64,000 nucleotides of DNA, from NCBI RefSeq assembly GCF_023061185.1, contig NZ_JAKGAK010000005.1, forward strand, positions 1-64,000, written 5' to 3'. Source of the stretch: Chromohalobacter beijerinckii (lineage in GTDB: Bacteria > Pseudomonadota > Gammaproteobacteria > Pseudomonadales > Halomonadaceae). Below the pieces are notes generated by a model. That model was not told where the DNA came from. It ran no database searches and saw only the letters and a list, made by a program, of their open reading frames with translations. Numbering within the stretch: position 1 is the first letter of the stretch; every line of letters begins with the position of its first letter. The translations under genes were made by a program, and so were the position numbers. Shown piece after piece: positions 50,497 to 59,777 of the stretch.

Positions 50497-52176
50497 TCAT
50501 GTCCCATCCTGTGCTTGCCATACAACATCGAGCAGGCCCCGGCTGGAATCATCCAGCGTCTCGGCACCACGCCGTGAGGCCAGAATCTGTTCGGTTTCGG
50601 AGGCGATCTGCTTGCCCAGTTCCACGCCCCACTGGTCGAAAGGATTGATGTCCCAGAGGGTGGCTTGCACGAACACCTTGTGCTCGTAGAGGGCGATCAA
50701 CGCGCCCAGCGTTCGCGGCGTCAAGCGGTCGAGCAGCAGCGTGGTCGAGGGCTGGTTGCCACGATAGCGCTTGTGACTCGGACGCGGCACATCACTGGGG
50801 AGAGCTTCGTCGCCCAACATCAAGACTCGCGACTGGGCGATGCAGTTAGCCAGCGTCAAACGGTGCTGGGCCTTGAGATGCGCTCGAGTGGCCGGATCCT
50901 CGACCCGATCATAACGTCGCACCGGAGCGATGAAATCGCACTCCACCGCCTGCGTGCCCTGGTGAAGTAACTGATAGAAGGCATGTTGCGCATTGGGACC
51001 AAGCTGTCCCCACAATACAGGGCAGGTGGAATATGGCGTGATCTCGCCGTCATTGGTGACCGATTTGCCGTTGGATTCCATCTCCAGTTGTTCGAGATAA
51101 CTGGCGAAATACTCGAGGCGGCCGTCATAGGGAAGGATCGAGTGCGCGCGCACATCCAAGAAGTTGACGTTCCAGAGCCCCGCCAGCGCTAACAGCACCG
51201 GCAAGTTGTCCTCGAGCGGTGTCTCACGGAAATGGCGGTCCATGTCATGAGCACCCGCCAGCAGCTCGCGGAAGTTGTCCATGCCCACCGCCAACGCGAT
51301 AGGCAAGCCAATGGCCCCCCAGAGCGAATAACGACCGCCAACCCATTCCCAGAAACGCAACTGATGGCGCGGATCGATGCCCCACTCACTCATGCGCTCG
51401 GGCTTGGCCGAGACGCCGATGAAATGCTGGCGCATCACCAACTCGCTCATCTCGGTATCTTGACCGCCGTCTGCCAAACGCGTCATCAACCAGTCGCGCG
51501 CAGTCGAGGCGTTGGACAGCGTATCGATGGTAGTGAACGACTTCGAGGACAGCACGAACAGGGTGGTGGCGGGGTTGAAGCGGGTTAAATAGTCGGCGAG
51601 TTGCGAGCCGTCCATGGTCGAGGCGAAATGAATGTCGACCTGATGTACGTCACGTGGCCGGTAATCGGCCAAGGCGTGGGTCACCATCAAAGGCCCCAGG
51701 TCGGAGCCGCCGACGCCCAGGTTGACCACGTCGGTGATCGGCCGTCCCGTGGCGCCGCGCCATTGCCCGGCGTGGCATTTTTCGACCATCGCCTGCATGC
51801 GGGCCAGCGTCTCATGGACATCGGGCACGACATCCTCGCCCTCGACCACCAGGCTAGCCTCGGGGGGTAGACGCAAGGCGGTATGCAAGGCCGGACGGTC
51901 CTCGGAAAGATTGACCCGCTCGCCGTTTTGCAAACGCGCAATGGCGCGCTCGAGATCCGCCTCGCGGGCCAGTTCGAGCAGCATCGACAGCGTCTCGTCA
52001 CGCCAGCGATGTTTGGATAGATCCAGCGTCAGCCCTACCCCGCGTCGCGTGAAGCGCGCATGGCGACCGGAATTCTCGGTGAACAAGCTCTTGAGATGCA
52101 CATCACGCATCTCGTCGGCATGCACGGCGAGCCTTTGCCAGGCCGGCGAATGATGGATCATGGATGACTGGGTCAT
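50497..52176 (-). CDS. pgi: Glucose-6-phosphate isomerase
   Basis: Pgi interconverts glucose 6-phosphate and fructose 6-phosphate. The 559-residue product has both family signatures: FWEWVGGRYSLWGAIGLPIA near residue 275 and GVELGKQIASETEQIL near 520. VNLGVGGSDLGPLMV near 155 and SSKSFTTIDTLSNA near 215 (phosphate binding) are also present. A C-terminal 25-residue extension follows the second signature. It heads the minus-strand run pgi-yqiA-parE-parC-serB and is divergent from cmoA. Confidence 0.97.
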   Translation of the reverse strand: MTQSSMIHHSPAWQRLAVHADEMRDVHLKSLFTENSGRHARFTRRGVGLTLDLSKHRWRDETLSMLLELAREADLERAIARLQNGERVNLSEDRPALHTALRLPPEASLVVEGEDVVPDVHETLARMQAMVEKCHAGQWRGATGRPITDVVNLGVGGSDLGPLMVTHALADYRPRDVHQVDIHFASTMDGSQLADYLTRFNPATTLFVLSSKSFTTIDTLSNASTARDWLMTRLADGGQDTEMSELVMRQHFIGVSAKPERMSEWGIDPRHQLRFWEWVGGRYSLWGAIGLPIALAVGMDNFRELLAGAHDMDRHFRETPLEDNLPVLLALAGLWNVNFLDVRAHSILPYDGRLEYFASYLEQLEMESNGKSVTNDGEITPYSTCPVLWGQLGPNAQHAFYQLLHQGTQAVECDFIAPVRRYDRVEDPATRAHLKAQHRLTLANCIAQSRVLMLGDEALPSDVPRPSHKRYRGNQPSTTLLLDRLTPRTLGALIALYEHKVFVQATLWDINPFDQWGVELGKQIASETEQILASRRGAETLDDSSRGLLDVVWQAQDGT

Positions 52177-52294
52177 GACTCGTACTCTCCTTGAACAAGC
52201 TCGCTAATGGCCCCGCAGGTGCACAGCCCTGACGCGGCGCGTACAATGCGCCATTCCCTGTGGCCCCGCCACGCCTCGACTCGATGAGTGCCTC

Positions 52295-53038
52295 ATGAGT
52301 GACGCATCTTACCGTGACGCGATCTTTTCGACACCCCTCGACCGGGTGGCTAACTTTTCCTTCGACGAACAGGTCGTCGCCTGCTTCCCCGACATGATTC
52401 GTCGCTCGGTACCCGGCTATGGCCAGATACTGGGCATGTTGGGCTTGATTGCCGAACGCCATCTGCGCTTCGGCGCACATGTCTACGACCTGGGCTGCTC
52501 ACTGGGCGCGGTGAGCCTGGCACTCGCCGGGCGCCTACCGCCGGAGGCCTTCACCCTGACCGGGGTCGACCTGTCACCGACGATGGTCGCCCGAGCGCGC
52601 GAAACACTCAGTGAAGAATGCCCCGATCATCGCATCGATATCATCGAAGGCGATATCCGGCACGTCGATTACCGACCCGCCGGCATGATCGTGCTCAACT
52701 TCACGTTACAATTCTTGCCCCCGGAAGACCGACGAGCGGTCATCGAGCACCTGTACAACGCTCTGGAACCCGGCGGTGTGCTAGTGCTCTCGGAAAAGAT
52801 CGTGCTGCCCGACGAGCAGGAAAACGCCTGGCTGGTGGAACGCTACCACGATTTCAAGCGCGCCAACGGCTATAGCGACATGGAAATCAGCCAGAAGCGC
52901 ACCGCGTTGGAAAACGTACTGGTACCGGATACTCTCGAAGCGCATCACGACCGACTGCGTACCGCCGGTTTTACACGCGTTAGCACCTGGTTTCAGTATC
53001 TCAATTTCGCCTCGATGGTGGCCTTCAAGGATGCCTGA
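52295..53038 (+). CDS. cmoA: Carboxy-S-adenosyl-L-methionine synthase CmoA
   Basis: CmoA makes carboxy-SAM from SAM and prephenate, for wobble uridine 34 modification. The 247-residue product equals the E. coli length. Features are SDASYRDAIFSTPLDRVANF, FPDMIRRSVPGYGQILGMLG, the SAM motif VYDLGCSLGAVSLALAGRLP near residue 66 and SEKIVLPDEQENAWLVERYH near 168. The stop overlaps the cmoB start (ATGCCTGA), so the two are translationally coupled. It is divergent from pgi, with a 118-base gap where TACAAT (near 52240) is a possible -10. Confidence 0.97.
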   Translation: MSDASYRDAIFSTPLDRVANFSFDEQVVACFPDMIRRSVPGYGQILGMLGLIAERHLRFGAHVYDLGCSLGAVSLALAGRLPPEAFTLTGVDLSPTMVARARETLSEECPDHRIDIIEGDIRHVDYRPAGMIVLNFTLQFLPPEDRRAVIEHLYNALEPGGVLVLSEKIVLPDEQENAWLVERYHDFKRANGYSDMEISQKRTALENVLVPDTLEAHHDRLRTAGFTRVSTWFQYLNFASMVAFKDA

Positions 53039-54035
53039 TCGCTTCCCGCTCGACCGCACCCAGCGTGCGCTCTTCGACGCCTTTCTCGACCACGGCCTGA
53101 CCGAATGGGTCGCTCGCTTGCCAGACCAGCTTGCCAACGGACTGGACCGTCGACGCTTCGGCGACCTGCCCGCTTGGGAAAAGGCCGTCGCCAAGCTCCC
53201 GGCACTGCCCGCGTCGCGTGATGTCGCCCTCGACCAGGACAGCGTGCGGGTCGATGTCGCGCTCGACGACAGCCGCCAACGCCAATGCGAGAACCTGCTG
53301 CGCAAGTTGATGCCCTGGCGCAAAGGGCCCTATGTGTTGGGCGGGCTCCACATCGACACCGAATGGCGTTCGGATTGGAAATGGCAGCGCGTCGCACCGC
53401 ATCTATCCCCGCTCGAGGGACGCCGCGTGCTGGATGTCGGCGGCGGCAACGGCTACCACGCTTGGCGCATGGCCGGCGCCGGCGCGGCGTTTGTGCTAGT
53501 CATCGACCCGTCGCCACGCTTCTATTACCAATTTCAGGCCATACGCCATTTCGTGGGAGATGCCGACGCATGGCGCACGCATTTCCTGCCGGTCGGTATC
53601 GAGGACGCCCCCCCGCAACTCGAGGCGTTCGACACCACCTTCTCTATGGGCGTGCTCTACCACCGCTCCTCCCCACTCGAGCATCTAGCGCAACTGCGCG
53701 ATACGCTGTGTCCCGGCGGCGAACTCGTCCTCGAGACCCTGGTCGTCGAAGGTGACGCGAACACGGTTTTCATGCCCGGCGAGCGCTATGCGGCCATGCC
53801 CAACGTATACTTCTTGCCCTCGTCGGCAGCGCTATCCCACTGGCTCGAGCGTTGTGGCTTCGAGGACGTACGAGTCGTCGACGAGGCCCCGACATCGCTG
53901 GAAGAACAGCGCAGCACCACGTGGATGACGTTCCAGTCGCTGGCCGACTTTCTCGATCCCGAGGATTCGACGTTGACCCTTGAAGGCTATCCGGCGCCAC
54001 GGCGTGCCGTGCTGGTGGCGCGCAAGCCCGAGTGA
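53031..54035 (+). CDS. cmoB: tRNA U34 carboxymethyltransferase CmoB
   Basis: CmoB transfers the carboxymethyl group from carboxy-SAM to 5-hydroxyuridine 34 of tRNAs, giving cmo5U and broad wobble decoding. The 334-residue product has KLMPWRKGPYVLGGLHIDTE near residue 95, the Cx-SAM site VLDVGGGNGYHAWRMAGAGA near 137, and FSMGVLYHRSSPLEHLAQLR near 205. MPNVYFLPSSAALSHWLERC lies near 263. It overlaps cmoA by eight bases. A set of degenerate 17-bp repeats begins just after the stop. Confidence 0.97.
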   Translation: MPDRFPLDRTQRALFDAFLDHGLTEWVARLPDQLANGLDRRRFGDLPAWEKAVAKLPALPASRDVALDQDSVRVDVALDDSRQRQCENLLRKLMPWRKGPYVLGGLHIDTEWRSDWKWQRVAPHLSPLEGRRVLDVGGGNGYHAWRMAGAGAAFVLVIDPSPRFYYQFQAIRHFVGDADAWRTHFLPVGIEDAPPQLEAFDTTFSMGVLYHRSSPLEHLAQLRDTLCPGGELVLETLVVEGDANTVFMPGERYAAMPNVYFLPSSAALSHWLERCGFEDVRVVDEAPTSLEEQRSTTWMTFQSLADFLDPEDSTLTLEGYPAPRRAVLVARKPE

Positions 54036-54118
54036 TACTTATATTCAAATAACGCTTATATTAGTCTGACGCTTGTATTCGTTGACGTTTGCATTTGACT
54101 GGCGCTTATTTGACTTGC
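54036..54118. repeat. Five degenerate direct repeats of about 17 bp
   Basis: Units starting ACTTATATT (54037), ACGCTTATATT (54052), ACGCTTGTATT (54069), ACGTTTGCATT (54085) and CGCTTATTT (54103) recur every 16-18 bases in an AT-rich gap between cmoB and the Fur-controlled ATPase gene, directly upstream of the promoter. Confidence 0.65.
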
Positions 54119-54124
54119 TCTCCC

Positions 54125-54152
54125 TCGACATGCGAACGATAATGTTTATCAT
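54125..54152 (+). promoter_or_regulatory. Promoter of the Fur-controlled ABC ATPase gene
   Basis: TCGACA (54125-54130, five of six matches), 16-base spacer, TATCAT (54147-54152, five of six matches). The Fur box lies across the spacer and -10, so bound Fur would block polymerase. Confidence 0.6.
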
Positions 54153-54156
54153 TATC
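54138..54156 (+). promoter_or_regulatory. Fur box
   Basis: GATAATGTTTATCATTATC matches the classical 19-bp Fur consensus (GATAATGATAATCATTATC) at 17 positions. It is 21 bases before the ATG of the downstream gene. Confidence 0.85.
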
Positions 54157-54176
54157 GATGTCGTAGGAGGCCTATC

Positions 54177-54965
54177 ATGCTGTCGCTCTTCAATACGGCC
54201 CTCGAGGGAACGCCACGCCTGCTGTCCTTCACCGATCGTCTGGTACCAGGCGAACTACTCGGCATCTGCGGGCCGCATGGCGCCGGCAAGAGTACCCTGA
54301 TCGGCTTGCTCGCCGGTCTCTACCGACCCACGCGCGGTAGCATCTGCCTCGACGGACAACCTCTGCACTGCTGGCCCAGCACCTACCGCGCCCAACGCAT
54401 CGCGCATGTCGTCGCACCACCGCAAAGCCTGGCCGATTGGCGCGTGCGAGACCTGGTCGGACTGGGACTGCTGGAGAGTTGCTCACGCGTCACCCAGCAC
54501 GGCGCCAGTTCGCCGCCCTGCCTTCCGCTTGCGGTTGAAACGGCACTCAAAGCGCTCGATCTGCAGGCTCTGGGCGATCAACGCCTGGGAGAACTCGACC
54601 CAGCGAATGCTCAACGCACGATGATCGCGCGTTCGCTGTGCCAAGTCGCGGCGGCGCCCCATTGCCCACTCCGACAGCGGCGCGACAACGGCATTCTGCT
54701 CCTAGACCTTGAGCCTCTGGCACCGATGGAAGAGCAGCATCTATTAGCCGATCTAGGCGCCGCCTCACGGCGCCACCGCCTGTGCATCGTACCGGTGGTC
54801 AGCCAGTGCGACGCGAGTCTCGCATGCTGTGATCGCGTGTGGTGGATGAACGCCGATGCACGCTGCACCAACGTGACGTCGGCGGTACGCCATGTACTCA
54901 GGGTGCAGGTGACCCCGCCGACGGCGGAGACACCTCTGTCGAAGGCGCCGGACGCCACGCCTTGA
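54177..54965 (+). CDS. Orphan ABC-type ATPase with degenerate catalytic motifs (iron-regulated)
   Basis: A 262-residue protein resembling FecE/BtuD-type ATPases. Walker A is intact (GPHGAGKST, 32-40) and a Q-loop Gln is plausible (Gln83). The signature reads LGELD instead of LSGGE (137-141). In Walker B the Asp remains (ILLLD, 173-177) but the next residue is Leu, not Glu, and the switch His is Ser209. ATP binding may persist, while normal hydrolysis is unlikely. No permease or binding-protein gene is adjacent. The Fur box and promoter predict induction in low iron. AGGAGG precedes the ATG. It is either a decaying siderophore-uptake ATPase or a repurposed nucleotide sensor. Confidence 0.8.
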   Translation: MLSLFNTALEGTPRLLSFTDRLVPGELLGICGPHGAGKSTLIGLLAGLYRPTRGSICLDGQPLHCWPSTYRAQRIAHVVAPPQSLADWRVRDLVGLGLLESCSRVTQHGASSPPCLPLAVETALKALDLQALGDQRLGELDPANAQRTMIARSLCQVAAAPHCPLRQRRDNGILLLDLEPLAPMEEQHLLADLGAASRRHRLCIVPVVSQCDASLACCDRVWWMNADARCTNVTSAVRHVLRVQVTPPTAETPLSKAPDATP

Positions 54966-54967
54966 CG

Positions 54968-57064
54968 TCAATCGGTCTCGGGCGTGTCGGCCTGCAAGGC
55001 CTCACGCCGAATGCGCCAGTCTTCCAGTGCCATGCGCGCCTGGGCACGCTGCGCCTGATCCTCCAAGGCGCGTGATGGCGACGCCGTGGCCGCCAACGCG
55101 CGATCCTCCAAGTCAGGTGAGTCGTTCGACCAACGATAGTAGGTAGGATCGGTGAGACTCGTCACCGCACCCGCCTCGCTGACCATGACACCCTGCCCGC
55201 CATCCTGATGGTTGAATGTCAGTGCCATCGGCGATGCTTGCGGCGTATACAGATCGCGCCCCATCCACGGCACCTGCACGTCGGAAAGCGAATGCGCCCA
55301 GAGTGTCGGGAAAATATCCCGATGGCTGGTCCAGTCCTCGACCTGCGCCTCGCCATCACCCCGATAGGCCGGAGGCACCCACATCAGCACCGGCACACCG
55401 AATTGATCGAACAAATCATGCGCGTCGGGGTACTGCATGAGGGAGCGGGTATTGTGATCGCCGGTCGCCGCGAACAGCGTATGATCCATCAATCCATCCG
55501 CGTCGAGACGGTCGAGAAACCGCCCCATGCTGTCATTGGCATACTGATAGGTCTCGAGGATCGAGGTACCAAACTCGGGCGAGACGGCCAGCTCATCGCC
55601 CAGCCGCGAGACATCCAAGGGTGCGGGTTCGTAGTCTTCCGGAATCTTGTACGGCGGATGATTGGTGATCGAGAGCATCACCAGCATCAGCTTCTCGTCG
55701 TTGGCCTCGGCCTCTTTCAGAAGCTCTTCGCCATAACGGAACATCCACTCATCGAAGAGTCCCCAGGTACTACCCTCGGCATCAGGGAAGCGCTCGCGTA
55801 TCGCGCTCTCTCCCAGCACCTCGTCGAAGCCTTGGCGCTTGAGTGCACCATCGAGATTACGCCACTGCGCCGAGCCCGAGGTCAAAAAGACAGTGTGATA
55901 ACCCGCGCGCTCATAAGGCAACATCGTCGACGTCGAATACTGACGATAGCCATAACGACTTTGCGTCAACGGGCTGATCGGCGTGTCGAACAGTAGCCCC
56001 TCCAGAGAGGGATGCGTGCCGTTCTCGGCCGATAGTGCATGCGGGAAATAATCTGCCTTTTCCTGCATCCAGGGACGCAAGTGGCCCAGCAGATCGTTGT
56101 CTTCGGCGTCGTCGAAATCCAGCGGGTGACGCCCCCAGCTCTCCATCAAACTGAACACGACATGCGGCGGTTTATCTTTTTCAGCGGATCGCGCGGGAGT
56201 CGTCTCGGTCATGTGGTCGAAAACCGCCTGCGGAGTATCGGCCTGCGACCAACCGAGCACTTCTGCCGCCGCCATGGGCGAGCTGAATCCATAACGCGCC
56301 AAGCCCGACTGAGGATCGTCGCCAATCTGATTGACCTGACGCTCCTTCCAGGCGAGATAAAGCGCCTGCGGTCCACTGGGCACCAAATCGTTGACAAAGG
56401 CACTCGACGAAACCGCCATGTGCATCTCGCGCAAGGGAAAGGTCCCCAGAGTGCCACGCCCCAAACCAATCAACGCCACCCAGGAAACAACCACCAACAG
56501 GGTGGCCCGACGCCATCCCAGCCGACGCCGTTCGTGTCGGCGGCCACGCCGCATCAGGGCGATCTGCGTCCCCGTCATGCCGATCAAGACGATCATCAAG
56601 GGGAGAAAGGGATAGTCACTCCAGATCGTCTGCAGCACCGCCTGGGTGTCGTCTTCGAACAATCCGAAGATCAGCGAATTGATCGGCCCCTGATAAAAAG
56701 TGAAGAAGAAATGATTGATCAGCGCCAAGAGGTTGACCAGGACCATGATCGCGATGGCCCAGGGCAGCCATAGGCGCCGCCAGCCCGCTATGAAAACCCG
56801 CGGCAAGGGTAGCAGCGCCGTCGCCACCACCAGCCATGGCCCCAGGAGAATTGCCATGATCTTGGCGTCGAAGCGTAATCCCATCCAGAAGGCCTGAAAT
56901 ATCTCGACACCCGGCACTTCCAGGGAAGACGGCGCGTTCAGTTGCCACAGCAAGACACGCATCAAGGTCAGGGTCACTACCCCGATGAGCCCTAGCCGCC
57001 ACAATTGACGGTTCATTTCGCGCCAGTGCTGCCAACGCGAGACTGTCACGGAATCGTTATACAT
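54968..57064 (-). CDS. LTA-synthase-family sulfatase-fold phosphoglycerol transferase
   Basis: A 698-residue membrane protein. Five hydrophobic segments (residues 20-215, starting LWRLGLIGVVTLTLMRVLLW) anchor a periplasmic alkaline-phosphatase/sulfatase-fold domain (from about 290). VVFSLMESWGRHPLDF begins the metal site, SAENGTHPSLEGLLFDTP contains the catalytic Thr, TNHPPYKIPEDY and ATGDHNTRSLMQYPD near 550 supply further metal ligands. Relatives add phosphoglycerol to lipids or osmoregulated glucans. A C-terminal Ala/Arg/Glu-rich tail (last 40 residues) is an unusual addition. It ends 3 bases from the convergent ATPase gene. Confidence 0.9.
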   Translation of the reverse strand: MYNDSVTVSRWQHWREMNRQLWRLGLIGVVTLTLMRVLLWQLNAPSSLEVPGVEIFQAFWMGLRFDAKIMAILLGPWLVVATALLPLPRVFIAGWRRLWLPWAIAIMVLVNLLALINHFFFTFYQGPINSLIFGLFEDDTQAVLQTIWSDYPFLPLMIVLIGMTGTQIALMRRGRRHERRRLGWRRATLLVVVSWVALIGLGRGTLGTFPLREMHMAVSSSAFVNDLVPSGPQALYLAWKERQVNQIGDDPQSGLARYGFSSPMAAAEVLGWSQADTPQAVFDHMTETTPARSAEKDKPPHVVFSLMESWGRHPLDFDDAEDNDLLGHLRPWMQEKADYFPHALSAENGTHPSLEGLLFDTPISPLTQSRYGYRQYSTSTMLPYERAGYHTVFLTSGSAQWRNLDGALKRQGFDEVLGESAIRERFPDAEGSTWGLFDEWMFRYGEELLKEAEANDEKLMLVMLSITNHPPYKIPEDYEPAPLDVSRLGDELAVSPEFGTSILETYQYANDSMGRFLDRLDADGLMDHTLFAATGDHNTRSLMQYPDAHDLFDQFGVPVLMWVPPAYRGDGEAQVEDWTSHRDIFPTLWAHSLSDVQVPWMGRDLYTPQASPMALTFNHQDGGQGVMVSEAGAVTSLTDPTYYRWSNDSPDLEDRALAATASPSRALEDQAQRAQARMALEDWRIRREALQADTPETD

Positions 57065-57191
57065 ATGTCATCCAAGCCTGATAAGCGCGCACACTATACC
57101 GGCCTTGGACGCCGCTGACGACACGTTAGCGGGCTAATTAGAAATAAACGGTAAGAGGTGTCAGCGGGAAAAGAGGCGCTTTCACAAACGA

Positions 57192-57217
57192 CGACGCGCG
57201 GCCGAAACCGCGCGTCG
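57192..57217 (-). terminator. Terminator after the serine acetyltransferase gene
   Basis: CGACGCGCGG / CCGCGCGTCG, a perfect 10-bp stem with a 6-base loop, then TCGTTTGTG on the minus strand. It lies 25 bases past the stop codon. Confidence 0.6.
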
Positions 57218-57241
57218 CGATATAGATTGGCTCTCTCCGAC

Positions 57242-58153
57242 TTACGGACACGGCCCGCTTTGCAGGTTGGCCTGGGTCACGTTGCTGCCCGGTTCCACGT
57301 TGCGTGTCAGCCAGACGTTGCCGCCGATGATCGAACCAGTTCCAATGGTGATGCGTCCCAGGATCGTCGCGCCAGCATAGATGACCACGTCGTCCTCGAC
57401 GATGGGATGGCGCGGCAGCCCCTTTTCCAGATGGCCGCGCTCGTCCGCCGGAAACCGCTTGGCGCCTAGCGTCACCGCCTGGTAGAGACGCACGTTATTG
57501 CCGATGATCGCGGTCTCGCCGATGACTACGCCGGTCCCATGATCGATGAAAAAGCCCTCGCCGATGGTGGCACCGGGATGGATGTCGATGCCCGTATCCG
57601 AATGCGCGATTTCCGCAATCATACGTGCCAACAGAGACAGATCCGCCTGGTAGAAGTAGCTGGCGATGCGATGGTGAATGACTGCATGCACCCCCGGATA
57701 GCACAGTAGTACTTCATCGACGCTACGCGCCGCCGGATCGCCATGATAAGCCGCCATCACATCGGCATCGAGGCAGCGGCGAAGCTCGGGCAGGTCGGCC
57801 GCGAAACCCTGCACGATCTCCACCGCGCGCGCCTGGGTGTCACCGGCATCATGTCCCAATTGCCGGGCGATGTACTTCAACTCCAGGCACACTTCGTGAC
57901 ATAGCGCATTGAGGGTGGCATCCAGCGTATGCCCGACGTAGAAGTCCTCGCTCTCGCGGCGCAGGTCACTAGGGCCGAGACGCATCGGAAACAGCGCTCC
58001 GATCAAGTCGTCGGTAATGACACGAATGGCACTCCGCGACGGCAGTTCACGACAGCCACGCTCGCGCGAGCGTCCATTACGCTCGCGCCAGGTTTCGCGA
58101 GTGGCTCTCAACTGCGTCACGATTTCCTCAAGCTGCCAATCGACGTTATGCAT
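57242..58153 (-). CDS. Serine O-acetyltransferase (EpsC type)
   Basis: This enzyme makes O-acetylserine, the carbon skeleton for cysteine. The 303-residue product has an N-terminal helical domain (1-160) and a left-handed beta-helix of hexapeptide repeats (180-295): IDIHPGATIGEGFFIDHGTG, VVIGETAIIGNNVRLYQAVT and VEDDVVIYAGATILGRITIG. The catalytic His is in IDHGTG. The EpsC type has a longer N-terminus than E. coli CysE. It lies downstream of cysN and cysD on the same strand but behind a terminator, so it is functionally linked to sulfate assimilation and probably separately expressed. Confidence 0.93.
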   Translation of the reverse strand: MHNVDWQLEEIVTQLRATRETWRERNGRSRERGCRELPSRSAIRVITDDLIGALFPMRLGPSDLRRESEDFYVGHTLDATLNALCHEVCLELKYIARQLGHDAGDTQARAVEIVQGFAADLPELRRCLDADVMAAYHGDPAARSVDEVLLCYPGVHAVIHHRIASYFYQADLSLLARMIAEIAHSDTGIDIHPGATIGEGFFIDHGTGVVIGETAIIGNNVRLYQAVTLGAKRFPADERGHLEKGLPRHPIVEDDVVIYAGATILGRITIGTGSIIGGNVWLTRNVEPGSNVTQANLQSGPCP

Positions 58154-58292
58154 ACCTCACCGTGTCCTCAATGAATACGAGTGGCTCATGATAAGCCGCC
58201 TCATGGACGAGTGCGACCTCGATCCCGCGACTTTCATCGTCCAGCGCTTGCCACATAGCGCACAGCGCAACATCCGATGCAAAGCCCAATGC

Positions 58293-58327
58293 AAAAATGC
58301 CCTCCCCCGCGGGCGGGAAAGGGCATG
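58293..58327 (-). terminator. cysDN terminator
   Basis: On the minus strand GCATGCCCT...AGGGCATTTTTGC forms an interrupted stem with an inner CCCGC/GCGGG pairing and a following T5. It is 23 bases after the cysN stop codon. Confidence 0.85.
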
Positions 58328-58349
58328 CAATACACGGGGCACCCGCGAC

Positions 58350-59777
58350 TCAGTGCCCTAATAGCGAGCGGACGTCTTTCGCTTCCCAGTGCGGGAAATG
58401 CTTACGGACCAAGGCATTGAGCTCTATCTCGAAGGCTTGCCAATCCACCTCGCCATTACTCGTACCGGTGCCTTTGGCCGCACCACGTACCATCCCCGCG
58501 CCCACGGTCACATTGGTCAGCCGGTCGATGACGATGAAGCTGCCGGTGCCGGGGCTTACGCGGTAATCGTCCACCGGCAGCGTGCCGGCCACTTCGATGC
58601 GGCAGCGGCCAATGGCATTGAGCCCCAGGGTCTCGGCAGCGTGATGCTCAAGCGTGTTGACGTCGATCTGGTAGTCGATCTGACTCACCTTGCCCGCCAG
58701 GTCCCGCGTGGCGAGCTTGAGGTCATAAAGCCGACCGGTCTCGAGAGCGGTGTCGTTCATCCACACGATGTCGGCCTCGAAGGCGTCGGCCAACGGTACC
58801 TCGGCATCGGCGGCGACCAGCCAGTCACCCCGCGAGATGTCGATCTCGTCGTCGAGCGTGACGGTGATCGCCTGCCCCGGATACGCCACCTCGAGATCGC
58901 CGTCGAAGGTGACGATGCGCGCCACCGTGGAGGACTTGCCGGAGGGCAGCACCTTGACGCGCTGTCCGGGCCGCAGGATGCCGGCCTCGAGCGTGCCGCA
59001 GTAGCCGCGGAAGTCGAGGTGCGGACGGTTGACGTACTGTACCGGCAGCCGCAGGTCCGTCAGGTTCCGGTCGTGCGTGACCTCGACGGTCTCCAGCAAT
59101 TCGAGCAGCGGCGGGCCCTCGTACCAGCTCATGGCCTCGCTCTTGTTGACGACGTTGTCGCCTTCCAGCGCGGACAGCGGCACGAAGTGGATATCCGGTG
59201 CGTTGAGCTTGGCAGCGAAGTCCCGGTACTCGGCGACGATCTCGTCGAAGCGCGCCTGGGAGTAATCGACCAGGTCCATCTTGTTGACCGCGATCACCAG
59301 GTGCTGGATGCCCAACAGGTCGGCGATGAAGCTGTGCCGCCGGGTCTGGGTCTGCACGCCATGGCGGGCGTCGATCAGGATCACCGCGAGGCTGGCCGTG
59401 GAGGCGCCGGTCGCCATGTTGCGGGTGTACTGCTCATGCCCCGGCGTATCGGCGATGATGAACTTGCGCTTGTCGGTGGAAAAATACCGATAGGCGACAT
59501 CGATGGTGATGCCCTGCTCACGCTCGGACTGCAAGCCGTCGACCAACAGCGCCAGATCGACCTTATCGCCGGTGGTGCCGCTGGTCTTCGAGGCCTGCGT
59601 GATCGCCGCGAGCTGATCCTCGTAGATCATCTTGGAATCGTGCAGCAAACGCCCGATCAGGGTCGACTTGCCGTCATCGACGCTCCCGCAGGTAATGAAA
59701 CGCAAGAGATCCTTGTTTTCATGCTCATGCAGGTAGGACTCGATATCGTCGGCGATCAGCGATGACTGGTGTGACAT
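58350..59777 (-). CDS. cysN: Sulfate adenylyltransferase subunit 1 (GTPase) CysN
   Basis: CysN is the GTPase that drives APS synthesis with CysD. The 475-residue product is an EF-Tu-like GTPase. P-loop [19 protein letters not shown] is near residue 32, [15 protein letters not shown] near 113 and [13 protein letters not shown] near 169. Two beta-barrel domains follow. It ends in [19 protein letters not shown] without a CysC kinase fusion. The start overlaps the cysD stop by one base (TAATG), indicating translational coupling. Presumably CysB-regulated with cysD. Confidence 0.97.
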   Translation of the reverse strand: MSHQSSLIADDIESYLHEHENKDLLRFITCGSVDDGKSTLIGRLLHDSKMIYEDQLAAITQASKTSGTTGDKVDLALLVDGLQSEREQGITIDVAYRYFSTDKRKFIIADTPGHEQYTRNMATGASTASLAVILIDARHGVQTQTRRHSFIADLLGIQHLVIAVNKMDLVDYSQARFDEIVAEYRDFAAKLNAPDIHFVPLSALEGDNVVNKSEAMSWYEGPPLLELLETVEVTHDRNLTDLRLPVQYVNRPHLDFRGYCGTLEAGILRPGQRVKVLPSGKSSTVARIVTFDGDLEVAYPGQAITVTLDDEIDISRGDWLVAADAEVPLADAFEADIVWMNDTALETGRLYDLKLATRDLAGKVSQIDYQIDVNTLEHHAAETLGLNAIGRCRIEVAGTLPVDDYRVSPGTGSFIVIDRLTNVTVGAGMVRGAAKGTGTSNGEVDWQAFEIELNALVRKHFPHWEAKDVRSLLGH

